Origin: Kalaharituber pfeilii
Taxonomy: Eukaryota; Ascomycota; Pezizomycetes; Pezizales; Pezizaceae
Length of the DNA stretch: 64,000 bases
Reading direction: 5' to 3'
Assembly (NCBI GenBank): GCA_015179045.1
Contig: WHUZ01000030.1
Location: 124,001 to 188,000 of the forward strand
The position numbers and the translations under genes were made by a program. Numbering within the stretch: position 1 is the first letter of the stretch; each line of letters starts with the position of its first letter. The notes below the pieces were generated by a model that had not been told where the DNA came from, did not search any database, and saw nothing but the letters and a program-made list of their open reading frames with translations. Shown here piece after piece: positions 47,701 to 60,100 of the stretch.

Positions 47701-48956
47701 GGCTGCTCAGGATGGATGCCTTCCTTCCTTCCCTGCTCCGGCACTTTGTTAATGAGATTTACCGAATGCACCAGTATATAAGGGCTTAGCACTTATTTAG
47801 TTCAAGGAATATTAGTATCTACTAGCGAGGATGCTCAATATTTGGGTCTGCCGTGCTGGGTATTCAACATATAGGTTCACACGTATAATTAGAAGATTTA
47901 CACCAAATATGCCGACATACTAGTAGGCATACTCTGAACAAAAGTCCCCCTTGAGAAGCAGTGCACTAGAAAACTTGCATGGGATGAAATATGCATTAAT
48001 CGTAGGTCTTAGGTATACCGGTAGTATGTCACGAGACATCCGGTGTCGGCACATGCCACAGCCAAGATTGGTGGCTTCCAGAAAGTTGCTCAACCTTCCG
48101 CACAATTACCCAATGGGTTATTTCCCATTTCCGTAAAGAGTAAGTTCATGAAGTCCACAAGATCACGCCAATCTCTGTTGGGAATCGAGAGATCAACAGA
48201 AATTAATCTCACCTTCTCCGGTCTCCTTCATCGTGGCCTATCCCTGCGTCCTTAAACGAGTCTTTAGTCCCTTTTTAGATTATATTCAAACTGTGGAATG
48301 CGTGTATTAACGTAGTTCACCTCACCTCACACTTAACAACTTTCTGAGTGAACTTCTGGCTAACCATTCACCCAGGTATGCATAATTACTGATTCGAACT
48401 TGAATGTCCTGCTTGCAAAGAGCTTACCAGGTTGCCTTCATTCTCGCCACAAGTAGCTGCAAGCCAAAGTCCATGCTGTCTAGCCTATTTCAAATAATAG
48501 TCGGTGTCTCAGGTTTCAACGGCTACCACAAGAAAAAAGAGTGAGCGATAGCTGCATTCAGACACCTTCCAATCTTCTACGATGTATTATGAGCGGGATG
48601 TTCCCAGCATCATCCCCACCTCCCTTCCATTGCTGCTACCTCTCATGTTCCGAGGGCTGTTCTGTATCATGGGTTTCCGTTCGCTTCCAGGCTTATTTAA
48701 ACACCCGCATTGCGATTATAAGCAGGCAAATGCGGATATGCCTAGCAGCTTCTCCTCCAGTCGGCAGAACGGCTCATAGAGTGCGTGGGAGGTGATAATG
48801 TATGGTGGCTATACGGAGTACCCCCAACAGCCTTCCAATAGCCGTCGCAAAAGCGCAAGCTGAAACTGCCGAATGCTGATACCAACACCTATGACGTGAC
48901 CTGACGACCAGATGACTTGGATGCAAGATTTATAAACCCTAACAGGGTCCCTCTCT
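44766..48956. other. Intergenic, nothing recognised
   Basis: No gene, RNA or element recognised. TGGCGCAGGGG near 47533 looks like a tRNA A box but no B box or cloverleaf follows. Confidence 0.45.
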
Positions 48957-51810
48957 TCATGGCCGCCGAGTTCCCCCCGGGTTGTAATAACCTAAAGCAA
49001 CCAATAATGTTCCCGAGAACCCATGTCCACTACACACTACCTGGAAGAACGATACGATCACATCAAACGAACAAGGGCAGGGAACATGCGACAGAGATAA
49101 TTGTGCAGAATAAAGCAGTACAAGAGCATGAGGAAGGAAGAAAAAGAATTTACGAAACAGCGGGTGGGCGGGTTGAGAAAATTTGATCGTGGTGGAAGGG
49201 GGCGGATCGGAAGTTTGGAGATATATCGAATCGCATGTAAAAACAGTATAAGGCTTAGTATAGCTCACTGGTATGCTATAACTACTTCGGAAAGAATCTC
49301 TACTGGAGGAAGAGAGATAGAGGATGGAAGGTGAGTACATTATTCTCACCTTGTGAACAAGGATTGGTTTTCTATTGGGAATGCAAACGTTCGAACTGAA
49401 AAAAGAAAATCGCGAGTATGAAGAAGGAAACGAAACCCTGCCCCTTAGAAAAAACAACGTTTTGACATTTACTTTTCCAGGAACCTGATCGCTTCACCGT
49501 GCGCGGGGGAAAGCCGCAAAAACGTACAGTGACGACAACCCCTGCCTTTTTTTTTCTCCTTCCGATGCCCAGGCATGAATTGGCCACAGTTGTCACCAAG
49601 ACAGGGTATCGTCTTCATCTAGCCTCAATTCTGTGGTTAGCTCTCTTTTTCGCGATCATCTCGAGTCTGAAAGCTGTTTCACTGTGCAAAGACCAAACGT
49701 AGGATTCAATACTGGTGAGAGAGATGGCGGAGGAGCGCCACTACCCCATAGTCCAAATGCAAGGGACCACACAACAACAGAGCACCACACTTTGAATACC
49801 GGAATAACGACATAACAATCTTGCAGAAAATAATTAAAAACAGAATATAACCGAAGAGCCGCCGAGTTCTGCTTCGAGGCTCAGCCCTGCGTAAGTCACG
49901 AAATGTCGGGAGCGCGAGGACATTCTTGATTTGGGTTGGTGTAGGGTGGTGCCCAGTGGGGAAGGGGATGAGCCGAAATTCTGTGCTTTGGTTGGCCAGT
50001 AGGTAATTAGAGTGCTTTAATTGAGCGTGAGCTGGATTAGATCGTTAGATGTTACAAAGTGCGGAGGAGGAGGAGGAGAGGGGAACTGATGTATTATGAG
50101 GTAAGTCTGCATGAGCAGCTACAGGGTGAGGGGGAGAGGCCTAAGTTTGCGACAACACTACTGTTGAGAAAAAAAAGTGATGGTGCGTTGGTGGGGCATG
50201 GCATGCATGTGCTCCTGAGCTCACGCGTGCGCTCGTGCGTTCTTGCGTTCGTCTCTCGTGCGTGGGCGCGGAACTGGATACGTAGACAGTTAAATGGCAG
50301 AAGAGGACCGGACGCGCAATTGGAAGGTGGCGACGGCAAGCTAGTTGTACGGGGATCGCTGTTCTGAATTAGGAATTGGGGTTGAGAAAAAAGCTTGGAG
50401 AGCGAAGTATCAATGTTAAACTTCAATTGGAACTGCAATTGGCGAAAGAGTACCCTGTCCCAGCCGAGATAAATACCACCCAGGTCTAGATTAGTAGATC
50501 TATATCTGGCATTGCGGCGAAGCAAGATTGCTCTTTTTTTGTTGAATGTTCGCGCTTCTATTAACTTGCATTGATGCAATATGCTGATGCGAGCTTGTGA
50601 GCGTATGAACCTGTAATTTATGCAACACTCGGACAGGAAAGGGCATATGTAAACATCCATGCATGCATGCCTACAAGTTGCATTGCATACTACCAGTTTC
50701 ACTACTGCATAAGTGGGTCAAATGCACCGGCATATTCCAGACATATGTACATGTATCTACCCCATTAGTCAATATATGTACAGTAAGTATGATTTATGCA
50801 GACCGGTATCTACCACCTCCAACCTAGCAGTGCACTCAATTGCATGCGCGAGAAAACACGGTTTAAATTCCTTTTCTATCATTATTTTCGAATTGTATTG
50901 TCAATGAAATTGCTTAACTCGTAAGAGCCCATTTCTTTTGTTCATTTAGTTTGCATTACAAATTTTTTTTTTTTTTTTTTTGCCCTGCATAATCCATTGT
51001 CCATGCATAAAAGGTTACATATGCTTTAGGCCCACCAAATTTGTTTTTTTGTGCTTTGTCTTAAGTACTTCTTGCATCTGCCCGTCTGTCTCGAATTAGG
51101 ATAGTCTGACGTCTGTACTTTAAGTCTGCGGAATCATGGCAGAGGCGTGGCAGATAGTCGAGCGAGCGCGCGATCTAGGAGACGTATGCACTCTAGTGCA
51201 ACATAAACCCGGGAGCCAGACAGGGGGGGACGTACCAAAAACGACGTCATTCAGAGAAGGGAGGGGTGGAAGAGAAAGGGAGAAAGGGGATTCGGGACTA
51301 ATGTAGCCTGGGGAGGGGAAGAGGGGAGAAGGGTATATGCAAATGATTGGGGGGTGCCTGGGTGGGTTGGCAATTCCGGAGAGGGGTGATGCATATTGGA
51401 GCGCTAAAAGGTTTCGGGGGGGTGGGGGGGGGGGATGTGGCTTTGCAATTGTTGAACGGGGAGAAGGATTTTGAGGATTAGTGTGGGTTGGGGGTGAGGT
51501 GAGATAGGTTGGTTGGTGGGGGGAAGAGTTAGGGAATTAGAATTTGGGAATTCCGGGTAACTTCGCAGTTTGTGATATGAAACCAAGGAACGCCGCCAAC
51601 GATGCCATGATATGCCTCTTTTTATTTTTATTTTTTTATTTTTTTGTTTTTTGTTTTTGCAAACAAAGTATATAACACTTTACATAAATATAACTCCATT
51701 CCTTTTTTTCTTTTGTTCTAACTACCTTTCCCTAGATATCCACAACAATAATTATTATTATTACTATTACTATTATTTTTTGTGCGTGTCCCTCCCCGCC
51801 AATTGGTTCG
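48957..51810. other. Transposon-poor, strand-biased DNA, no supported gene
   Basis: Purine-rich on the plus strand around 49.1-49.35, 50.06-50.15 and 51.2-51.55 kb (CT-rich on the minus strand), as is common in leaders or promoters of fungal genes. Long minus-strand frames (49457-48957, 50702-50094) follow from this bias and lack domains. A 29-codon ATG frame at 49923-49834 (minus) sits after a CT-rich stretch but is too short to call. Confidence 0.4.
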
Positions 51811-52113
51811 GGTGGGGGGGGGAGGGGGGGGGGGGGGGGGGGGGTGTACTTGAGCTTATAAATTCGCGTCAGTGTGTGTGTGTGTGTGGTAGGTGCGGGG
51901 TGCTAGGGGGAAAGCTCATATCGAAAATATCTGATTTCCTATACTGTATCTCATACTAGCACAGCCCTCTCGTCTGATGCTTATATCTTATATATATATG
52001 TATGTATGTCGTGCGGGGGTGTATGGGAAGGGGAAGGGGCATATCATATCGAAAAATATCGGATCTGATATCTCATATTCGCACTGCCCCTTCTCGCGTG
52101 ATGCTTATATTCT

Positions 52114-52144
<31 letters not shown>

Positions 52145-52445
52145 TATATATATGTATATGTATGTATGTATGTATGTCGTGTACCCGTCCGTGAGCCGTA
52201 AAGTATGTACATATATATGGGGCTTTCTTTTCTTTTTTTTTTCTTTCCCTCCCTCTGCTCTTTATATATCCTCTGTCACTCTTATCGTCACAAAATCCCT
52301 GCCTCGGATTCCCCCAATTTTTTTTTTTATATATATATATTTTTTGATTTCGTTTTTGTTTGTGGAGGGGGATGGGGATGCGTGTGTGGGATGGAGACAG
52401 CCGGAGGAGGAGGAGGTGGTGGAGGAGGAGCAGGAGACAGATATC

Positions 52446-52478
<33 letters not shown>

Positions 52479-52660
52479 CTCTTTCCTCCTCCAGAATTGC
52501 TTACCGGGAGGGGGGGGGGGAATGTTTGGGCCTGCCCATCCATGTGATATGATATGATATGTACCCCCCCCACACGTCAATTGAAACACTTTTTTTTTTT
52601 TTCCCTACTAATAAGCTACAAAAAAAAAAAAAAAAAAAAAAATTTAAGCATCTCTATCTA
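51811..52660. repeat. Cluster of microsatellites and homopolymers
   Basis: G-run 51814-51844 with one A, (TG)n at 51872-51888, (TA)n 52114-52152, (TATG)n 52156-52177, (GGA)n about 52403-52437, a T-run of about 29 at 52450-52478, G-run near 52511-52520 and an A-run at 52620-52642. Frames through these are low-complexity artefacts. Confidence 0.85.
51917..52182 (+). repeat. Imperfect direct duplication of about 100-145 bp
   Basis: CATATCGAAAATATCTGAT ... TGATGCTTATATCTTATATA ... GTATGTATGTCGTG (51917-52012) is repeated at about 52042-52180 with an expanded (TA)n/(TATG)n part and point differences. Confidence 0.7.
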
Positions 52661-53163
52661 ACGTAAGTTATACCCTATAACTTATCTCACTTATGTATCC
52701 AAATCGTTAAACGTAAAATCTATACTTTATATCACTACGGATTTAAGTTGTGTCCGGAAAGAAATAAAAAAAGAAAAAATAAAATCCAACATATATGCAG
52801 GCTACAATGCAATGCAAGCAATTGCTGCTTAAAACCGTTGTGTGTATATATATATATATATATACCACAGCCGCCCCGGTCCCCCATTTCCTTCCTTTTC
52901 CTCCCTCCTCCTCTTCCCTAAATTATATTCCAAAACCTCAAACTCCAGTCTTCAACGTGACTAGCAAAGCAGCATTTTTTTTTCACACACACACAAGAAA
53001 GCACAAGAATCACACGTTTTCACTAGCGGAATCCGCACAATTATAAGTCCGAGAAAATTTTTATGTGTAATATATACTTCAGTACTTCTTTCCATATTAA
53101 AAATCAAGACCCAAAAACCCCCATAAACAAAAACATAAAAAAAAAAATTACCCTAAATATATC

Positions 53164-53194
<31 letters not shown>

Positions 53195-54400
53195 TCGAAG
53201 GAATGATGGATGCCCCTTGAAATGCCATACCAATGCCCATATGCTCCTCTTCCCCTTTCCCAACACCCTTCCCCCACCCTTCAACCGAACCCTAGATGCA
53301 TGTGTTACTATATAGTATGGCTCCCAAAGACAAGACAGATATGCAATCGACATGATTCAGCGCCTAAACCAGAAAAAGGAAAAAAGAGGAATATATGTAT
53401 ATGAGAAGGAAGACAAAGTTTGTGTGGCACACGATGCGATGCGAGAGGGGGAGAAAAAGTTGGATTTAGTTTCTTGCACAGGTCGGCAAAAGATATGATA
53501 TTGTATGTTTGATAATTGCAGGCCACTCCCCCGGGAGCTCTTGTCGAAACGCCAACGGGAGTGGTGCTGGCGGCAGCGGCGGAAAAAAACAATTGATAGA
53601 AAAGAAAGATCGGAAAGACCAATAATATAAAATATAAAAATGAATACACACTTAACACCAGTTTACACATTTCACAAACAATTCATGAGCACACACACAA
53701 GACAAAGCGATACATGAGACCTGGTTAACATGTGAGAGAGGAAGCAAAAGAAATACGATTTAAAAAAACCCAAGATTTTGTCCCCTAAAAAATGCTGCGA
53801 ATGATGATATGACATAACGATGATGGGAATGATGATTTGTATGCTGCTGATGATGATAGGATCGATGGAGTTATGTAGCTAAAAAGGTAAAATAAAAAGT
53901 GTAAAATTGTAAAAATGGACAGAGAAAAGAAAGCAAACCCGACTGTAACCCATTAGATAAGACATATGTTTGTGAAAAAAAATATAAGAAGAAAAATAAA
54001 GAAGTAGATAAAAAGGAAAACCCTACAGACAAAAACCCGAAGAAAACCCTAGAGTGTAAGAAAAAGAGAAGAGAAGAATAGAGCAGAGCTGTAGAGTAGC
54101 TGTGACTTGCGCAATGAAGGTAAGTTGAAGTCGCATACGACCCGGAGCCCCAGGCTAGGGGCAGTAGCGAGTGTGGTTTTCTTTTTCGTGCCTTCAATTG
54201 TGGTAGCTCCTTTAAAACATAGACAAGGTCGAAGTTAGAGTATATGCGAATGATGATGATGGATGAGTTGTTTTCATAACGGTTCGTTTATCGTCGTAAT
54301 CATGACGGTGGAAGACCTTCAACCTGTCTTTTTATCTCCTTTTTTTTTTTTTCTTGAATTTTGTTCCATTGAAGTGATGGCGCCACTGGAGAACCAATTC
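52661..54400. other. A+T-rich low-complexity DNA downstream of the small gene
   Basis: Includes (TA)n at about 52848-52864 and 53166-53194 and A-rich stretches. The right end is the likely 3' untranslated region of the Cys-rich gene at 54401. No coding frame is supported. Confidence 0.45.
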
Positions 54401-54646
54401 TTATAAGTCCATGAGCGACAAGTCCATCATTGATGAGAAGTCTATTGATGGGCGGGACATGTCGACGGACGGGCGGAAGATAGATGGTTTTCGGAGATTC
54501 AGTTGCTAGATAATGTTAGTGGAATGGTCATTGAGGGGCAGAGAATGGGTGGGAGGGATTGAGCTTACTCGACACGAGTCGCAGCGTCCATTGGGAGTGT
54601 TAACACGACCGCGGCAACCTCGAGGCTGGTTCACACAGGAGTACAT
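54401..54646 (-). CDS. Small Cys4 (zinc-knuckle-like) protein, two exons, 60 aa
   Basis: Exon 1 is 54646-54569 and exon 2 is 54505-54401; the 63-nt intron starts GTAAGC, has a CTAAC branch point (54519-54515) and ends CTAG. Joined in phase 0, the frame runs from ATG to TAA. The N-terminus MYSCVNQPRGCRGRVN carries the first two of four cysteines, at residues 4, 11, 22 and 25 (C-x6-C-x10-C-x2-C), a spacing that could bind one zinc ion. The intron falls directly after CDSCR. The C-terminus has a basic patch (RKPS) then RPSVD and RPSID, repeated Arg-x-Ser motifs, and an acidic-hydrophobic tail MMDLSLMDL. No signal peptide or membrane segment. The ATG sits in CACAAAA-ATG after a CT-rich leader; an in-frame ATG at 54709 would add 21 residues without features. 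I do not recognise the family with certainty; a nuclear or regulatory role is only a guess. Confidence 0.75.
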
Positions 54647-54900
54647 TTTTGTGTGCGTTGAGGGTGGGTAATAAGAGAGTTGTATAGAGGTGGTGAGAGA
54701 TGGACTCAACAGGCAATTAAGTGTTGGTGCCTGACTGTGTAGTGTAGTGTAATGGACTCGATCGAGAGATGGTCGGTCGATGGGATAGGAAGTTCTGTCG
54801 ACTTCTTATACCTCTCGCTGGCTCGGTTCCAGACCAGTTCTCTTATCCCAACAGATGTGTGAGATCGAATTGATGTTCTCCTCTCATAGACAATATGATG
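54647..54900 (-). promoter_or_regulatory. CT-rich leader/promoter region of the Cys4 gene
   Basis: On the minus strand the ~75 bases before the ATG are pyrimidine-rich (CATCTCTCACCACCTCTATA and similar), as is usual near fungal transcription starts. No clear TATA box. The start of transcription cannot be placed. Confidence 0.4.
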
Positions 54901-55099
54901 AGTCTGTTTGGGTCTTTTCTTCAAACACCGCAAGTGTGTGTCGACTGAGTTGATTTCGGAATTTGAAGGGTGAGTGTGAAGGTTGAGCTTGAGATTGCGT
55001 TGTGAGGTGAAATGGAGAATTCAAGTGTTCTGTCGTTGTATTTAAGTTTCTTTTCCCTCCTGATGGGGTGTTAATAGTTGATAGGATCGGATTGATATA

Positions 55100-57150
55100 G
55101 TCCGTTCGTTGTAGGATGTATGGTGGGACCTCAATTATGGTGGTGTGGGGGGGTAGAAGGTTATTTATCTTTAGTTTGGTGGAGTGAGTGGTGGGTAGCC
55201 GTACTTAGCAGTGAGGCGAGGTCGTCAAAAATGTTGCAGCGTGGTAGTCGTGGTAGCAATTATGCGAAACACATACCCACACCCACACCCATACAGCAGA
55301 CAGCAGACAGCCCAAGGTGAGGCAAGGATTTTTTCTAGGGTGTCTGGGTAAGGTAGGGGCTAGGATTGAAGCAGCGTAGCTCGGAAGAACGGAGACGGGG
55401 CGTGAATAGTTGGTAGGTTCAAGTAAGTATTAAATTGAATTGCGGGTGGGTTGGGTGGCAGCAGACAATGGGTGGATGAGGGGGAAGAACGGTCGGGGAC
55501 TGGGCGAAACCAAGGCAATAAGTAGAGTGCGCGTGAGTAGCAGGTGAGCAAAGAAGACAGAGCCCTCTGTGAATGGGTAAGTATGCAATGGGGGGGGGGG
55601 GGGTGTGGTGGGCAGGGCAGGGCAGGGCAGGCAGGCAGGCAGGCAGGCAGGAGCAGACTGGAGGTAGGCATGCCTGGTGTGACTGGGCCGGCCAGGCGAC
55701 GGCCAAGCAGTCTGGAGGGGGAGGTGGTCTGGTTGTGCAGAGCAGCATGAGGGGGGGGGTGGGAGGGTGAAGCAGGCTTGGATGGAATCGTGGGATGGAT
55801 GGGGATGTCAGTCCGGTAGCATAGCGCAGCATACGCAGCAGTAGCATACGCAGCGCATAGCGCAGCAGCAGCAGCAGCAGCCGCAGGCAGTGCGGTGTGC
55901 AGTTGCAAGTGAGTGAGCGAGAGCGTGCAAGGTAAGTAAGCTAAGATTGACAGCTCAACCTGAGCTGGAGCTGGTGCTGGTGCTGGTGCTGGTGCTGGTG
56001 CCGGTGCTGGTGGCCGACCACCGACTGACTGCACCGCAGCCCAGCGCTGCTGGAGCTTCTGGACGGACAGAACGGATGGCGCAGCGCAGCTGTGCGGATC
56101 CGGACGGAGCGAGGGCAGGGAGGGGGTGGAGGGCATGGCAGCAGGAGGGGTGGCGGCCCTGCGGGCGTGGAGTGGAGTGGAGTGGATGCGGAGTGGATGC
56201 GGACGTGATCCCTCGTGCTCGCCGCTGAGGGAGGGCGAGACGACGGACGGAGCCGATTGCGGGCGTGGGCGTGGACATGGGCGTGGGCGTGGGCGTGGGC
56301 GTGGGCGTGGCGTGGGCGCGGGCGCGGTGGGCGTGGTGCCTGGCCGCCCGCCCTGGCTGCCCGCCCCACGCTCAGCAGCGCCCAGCGTCCAGCCCACGCA
56401 GCCAGCACCACACAGCACCCACAACCCTCCGCTCCACGCCCCGCCGCAACCCACCGACAATCCACCGCACGCAACTACACCCCCCCCCCCCCCCCAAAGT
56501 CGCCGCGCAGCAGCAGCCCCCCCCCCCCCCCCCCAGCAGCCCAGCAGCCCAGCAGCCCAGCAGCACCAGCAGCACCAGCAGCACCAGCAGCACCAGCGTA
56601 CAGCAGCCCTCAATCCCCCCCCTCCTCCCCTAGAGCCCAGCGCCAGCCCGCTCCCTTCCTATCTACACAGCAGCATCTCCAAACTCCCTACGCCGCCCCC
56701 CTCCCCCCCTCAGACCTCCCCCCCGCCGCCTGCCAGCCTGCCAGCTTGCCCAGCCTGACCAGCCCAGAGAGACAGACTGTCCAGCCGGACCCTCTCCTCA
56801 ACCCGTCCCCGAGCCCCCCAGTCACGGCCCTCCAGGAACGCTCTTCTCGCCCGCAATCGCCCGTCGTGACCACTCTGCCACAAGACGCCCACGCTTGCAA
56901 CACCCCCCTTGGACCCGCCCTAAATCTGCCGGATCGATCTACTTTCCACCCCCCCCCCCCCCCCCCACCACCACCCTCCTCCTCCACCTCTTCCTCCTTC
57001 TCAACCACCACCACCACCACCTCTGCCCACCACTCACCAGCTCGCTCGATATTGATTGAGGAGGCGTCCGCGAGGCCCCAATATGCAGCAACAGCCAGCA
57101 TTCACCTATCAGCAGCAACAAGCAAATCGTACGCACCCCCTCTCTGAGCA
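55100..57150. repeat. GC-rich simple-repeat block with strand switch
   Basis: Contains a G-run at 55590-55603, (GGCA)n 55611-55652, (GCA)n about 55860-55885, (GCTGGT)n 55964-56012, (GGGCGT)n about 56260-56330, C-runs at about 56481-56497, 56517-56534 and 56950-56968, and (CAGCAGCAC)n at about 56536-56597. The plus strand is G-rich to about 56.33 kb and C-rich after it. Frames of 200-417 codons on both strands here follow from the composition and are low-complexity (Pro/Ala/Gln or Trp/Cys/Gly), so no gene is called. Confidence 0.8.
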
Positions 57151-57190
57151 CGTTGAACGCTATTCGCACGCACCCGCAAGCGGAATTTAA

Positions 57191-60100
57191 GGTACATGTA
57201 ATTATATCTCGTGCTTTGGCTTTCTAAATTTTTTTTTCTCACACCATACAAATCAACTGCGGGCGATATACACTGTACATAGTACTACAATTACAATGCA
57301 TACATTTGGTTGAACGCGAGCGAGCAAGCCAGCAACAGCGAACGCGCACCAGTTCACATTGGCCCCGAATTCAGTGTGATGATTGACTTTGTGGGTGGTG
57401 CGTAGTCGCCCCATTGTGCAAGAGCCTGGCGCAAGTATGAACATGAGAAAAAAGTGATAGACAACTCAGCGCTATATTGCAATCATCTTCATTTTGATAG
57501 ATTGTTATAAATCATATGAACGGTTGAAAAGAAACAAATAAAGTCTTAGAACTTGCACACCACCCACCCTCTAATGCCTTCCACATAAGTTAGGTGCGTA
57601 GTGGTGACAAAGTGACAACTATTGTCGTTGCAGGTATCCGGATCGTCAAGTTGCAAGGTTCGGATCGTCAAACTCCCCAGTTTTCCGGCGCAAGGAAACC
57701 TTGTGTGCCTTTGTGTGGATGGAGTAGATCTGTAGCCAGTGTATCTCTGTGAACCAGTAGAGTACAGCGGACGGTCAGAAAATAGTTGACTTAACCCCGT
57801 TTCCTCCGTCGCAAGCCCTGCACTGTCTGCCTGACCTTCTACCTGAGATTCCGTTCGTGTCCTCTGCTTTTTCGCTGGGCTCGCGCACCTCACTCATTCT
57901 CACCCACTCAGCTAGCTTAGCTCCCCAAGCAAGCATGCGCACCAGATCGAAGAATCATTGCCTCCCCTCCCTTCCAAAAGGCTTCGCCGCTTTACGACAA
58001 CGACGTCTGCAAACGCATGCGCACTAGGGTAGGCCGCGCGCCGAACCACACACATCAGGAGGAGGTTAGAACATAAGACCTGCATTTGAGTGTCAGAGGG
58101 GAGTCATCAGAAGTACTAGTACCTCTTTTTTTGTTCTTTTTTTTTTTTATTTTCTTCTGTAACCGCTGCATACTAGTATAATTGCAGTGGGCGTAAACAC
58201 CATGGCTAAGGCAGGGTAACGTAGTGAGCATATGCCCAGCTGCAGGGTACCAAGCTTAGTACTAGATTAGAGAACCCTTTGCAGTAGGCAATAGGGCTGC
58301 AAATTCCCACCCCTAACGCTCGTCCACAGTACCAAGGTGTTTGCTCTCGTGCGCCCAGACTAATGGCGTCTAAGCAATTGCAAGTTTGCAGCTTCAATTG
58401 ATTTCCAGAAGGGTGAAAGAAATGAGAAACTGGAAGCACATACTAGTCAGCTAGTGCGAGGCTGAATGAACACTGGGAACTTCAACAATTTTCACTGCAT
58501 CATGCCAGTGCCATCTAATGCCACTCCCGGGTATCAGCAGTAGCGCTGTAGTATTGTGCAGTATAGTCTTCGAATATTGTCTAAGTAAGTTCCTGTAATA
58601 TTATCAGTATCCACTGTTCTCGTACCCAGACGAAATAATAGTCTGGGCACGAGAACAAGTATCTACGAGATTAGCCCCTCCTGAGCTGGATGAGGTGTTT
58701 GCCGACGTACGATCAGCCATAGTCCCATTTAATGTACCTACAGGCCAATAGGTTGCAAGGTCATCCTTTGCTTTGCTGTTTGTTCACTCAATTTTTCGGA
58801 ATCTGAAGTAGACGTAGCACCTGGGCTAGTGAGACAATTCATTCCTATCCGCTTATCCATATGGCGAACAGTAAGGCACTGACAGCGATGACATGACATA
58901 CGCAAGTCATTGACCTGAACAATTACAGTGCTGCAGGTAGAGTGTTCGTTGTGTCAAAGAGATGGCATCGATGCATACTCCCACTTCAGAATTCGCGTTT
59001 GACCTTGACGGAAGAGCAACAGAACGTTGACCCGATAGGAGTTCCACTTCGGCGCTATGCTAACGCGGCAGCAGGGCTGGCACCACAGAAGACAGAGAAG
59101 CACAGGGTTTGGAAATTGAGTCGAGGAGCTCTATTGGGCCAGACCTTCTTCGAATTTGGTGGTGGGGTGGGGAAGAAGAGAGGAACAGATTCTCGAGGGG
59201 TGGGAAGGGGGTTTGGACACCTGTCTGCGTGCAGCTTCTGAATAGAGTAATTAGGACTAACAAAAGGTTCAAGGAGGAAAGCTAGTCTCGTAAGCAGGAG
59301 AGCCCCAATTGGGCCCAATTGCAAGTGCCTGGTACCAGCCAGCAAGTAGCATCTTGATCAATAGGACGCTGCAACATAAAAATCTCCGCCAGATACGCAC
59401 GCATCGCCAACTCAGGCACAGGAAAATCATTATCGTGACTCGAACATCTGTGTATCTTTAATTCAACATGCTGGGGCCTCCCCAATAATGCATTGTTAAT
59501 ATGTGTCAGTCCAGAGCTATGGGCAACCATCATAAAAAAATTTATCGTAAAAAAGTTTCCTGGTTTCTCTAGCCCTGCATATGACTCCCCGACGATGGGA
59601 ACTCGAGCTGGAAGCAAAATTAACTCAGCTATTTTTTCTTACTTTCAAGTATTTCTCTTTTTCTTTTTCGTTACAAGCAGTTGATAATCTGGCTTTCTAC
59701 CTTGCTTGGCTTCTGCTATGTAGCTACTGGAGCTTAAGCTCACAGGGTAAGACGTTTTTCAACGAATTTCCACTCGCTCCAAACAAGTTCCAGATCCCAA
59801 TTTAAATGTTAATTTACTGCAAACCTCCGCTGCTTGGAGTTACCTGGTTGATCATGCCATTGGCAATTGGCAATTTGCCATTTTGACAGGGCCGCCGAGA
59901 AACGGTCTCCAATAAGGTACTCTATCTTATCGATACGCCGTTGCCAAGGAGGACTGCCAGCCGCTTGGATACCGGCGGTTCCAGCTTATTATTGACTTTT
60001 AATCCGTAATTCTTTGGATAATTCGCTATTCCCCGCTTTTAAAGCTATTGGTGAAATTTGATAACATTTAGGGCTGGAACTAATGTTTCACGATGTATAT

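Noticed and set aside
49834..49923. 29-codon ATG frame after a CT-rich stretch on the minus strand
   Set aside because: Too short, no splice site pattern like that of the 54.4-kb gene, and no motif.
50094..50702. 202-codon minus-strand open frame
   Set aside because: It starts from GTG, has no domain or sensible composition, and lies in CT-biased leader-like DNA.
55360..57147. Very long open frames (up to 417 codons) on both strands
   Set aside because: They are produced by GC-rich simple repeats, overlap on opposite strands, and translate to Pro/Ala/Gln or Trp/Cys/Gly runs without domains.
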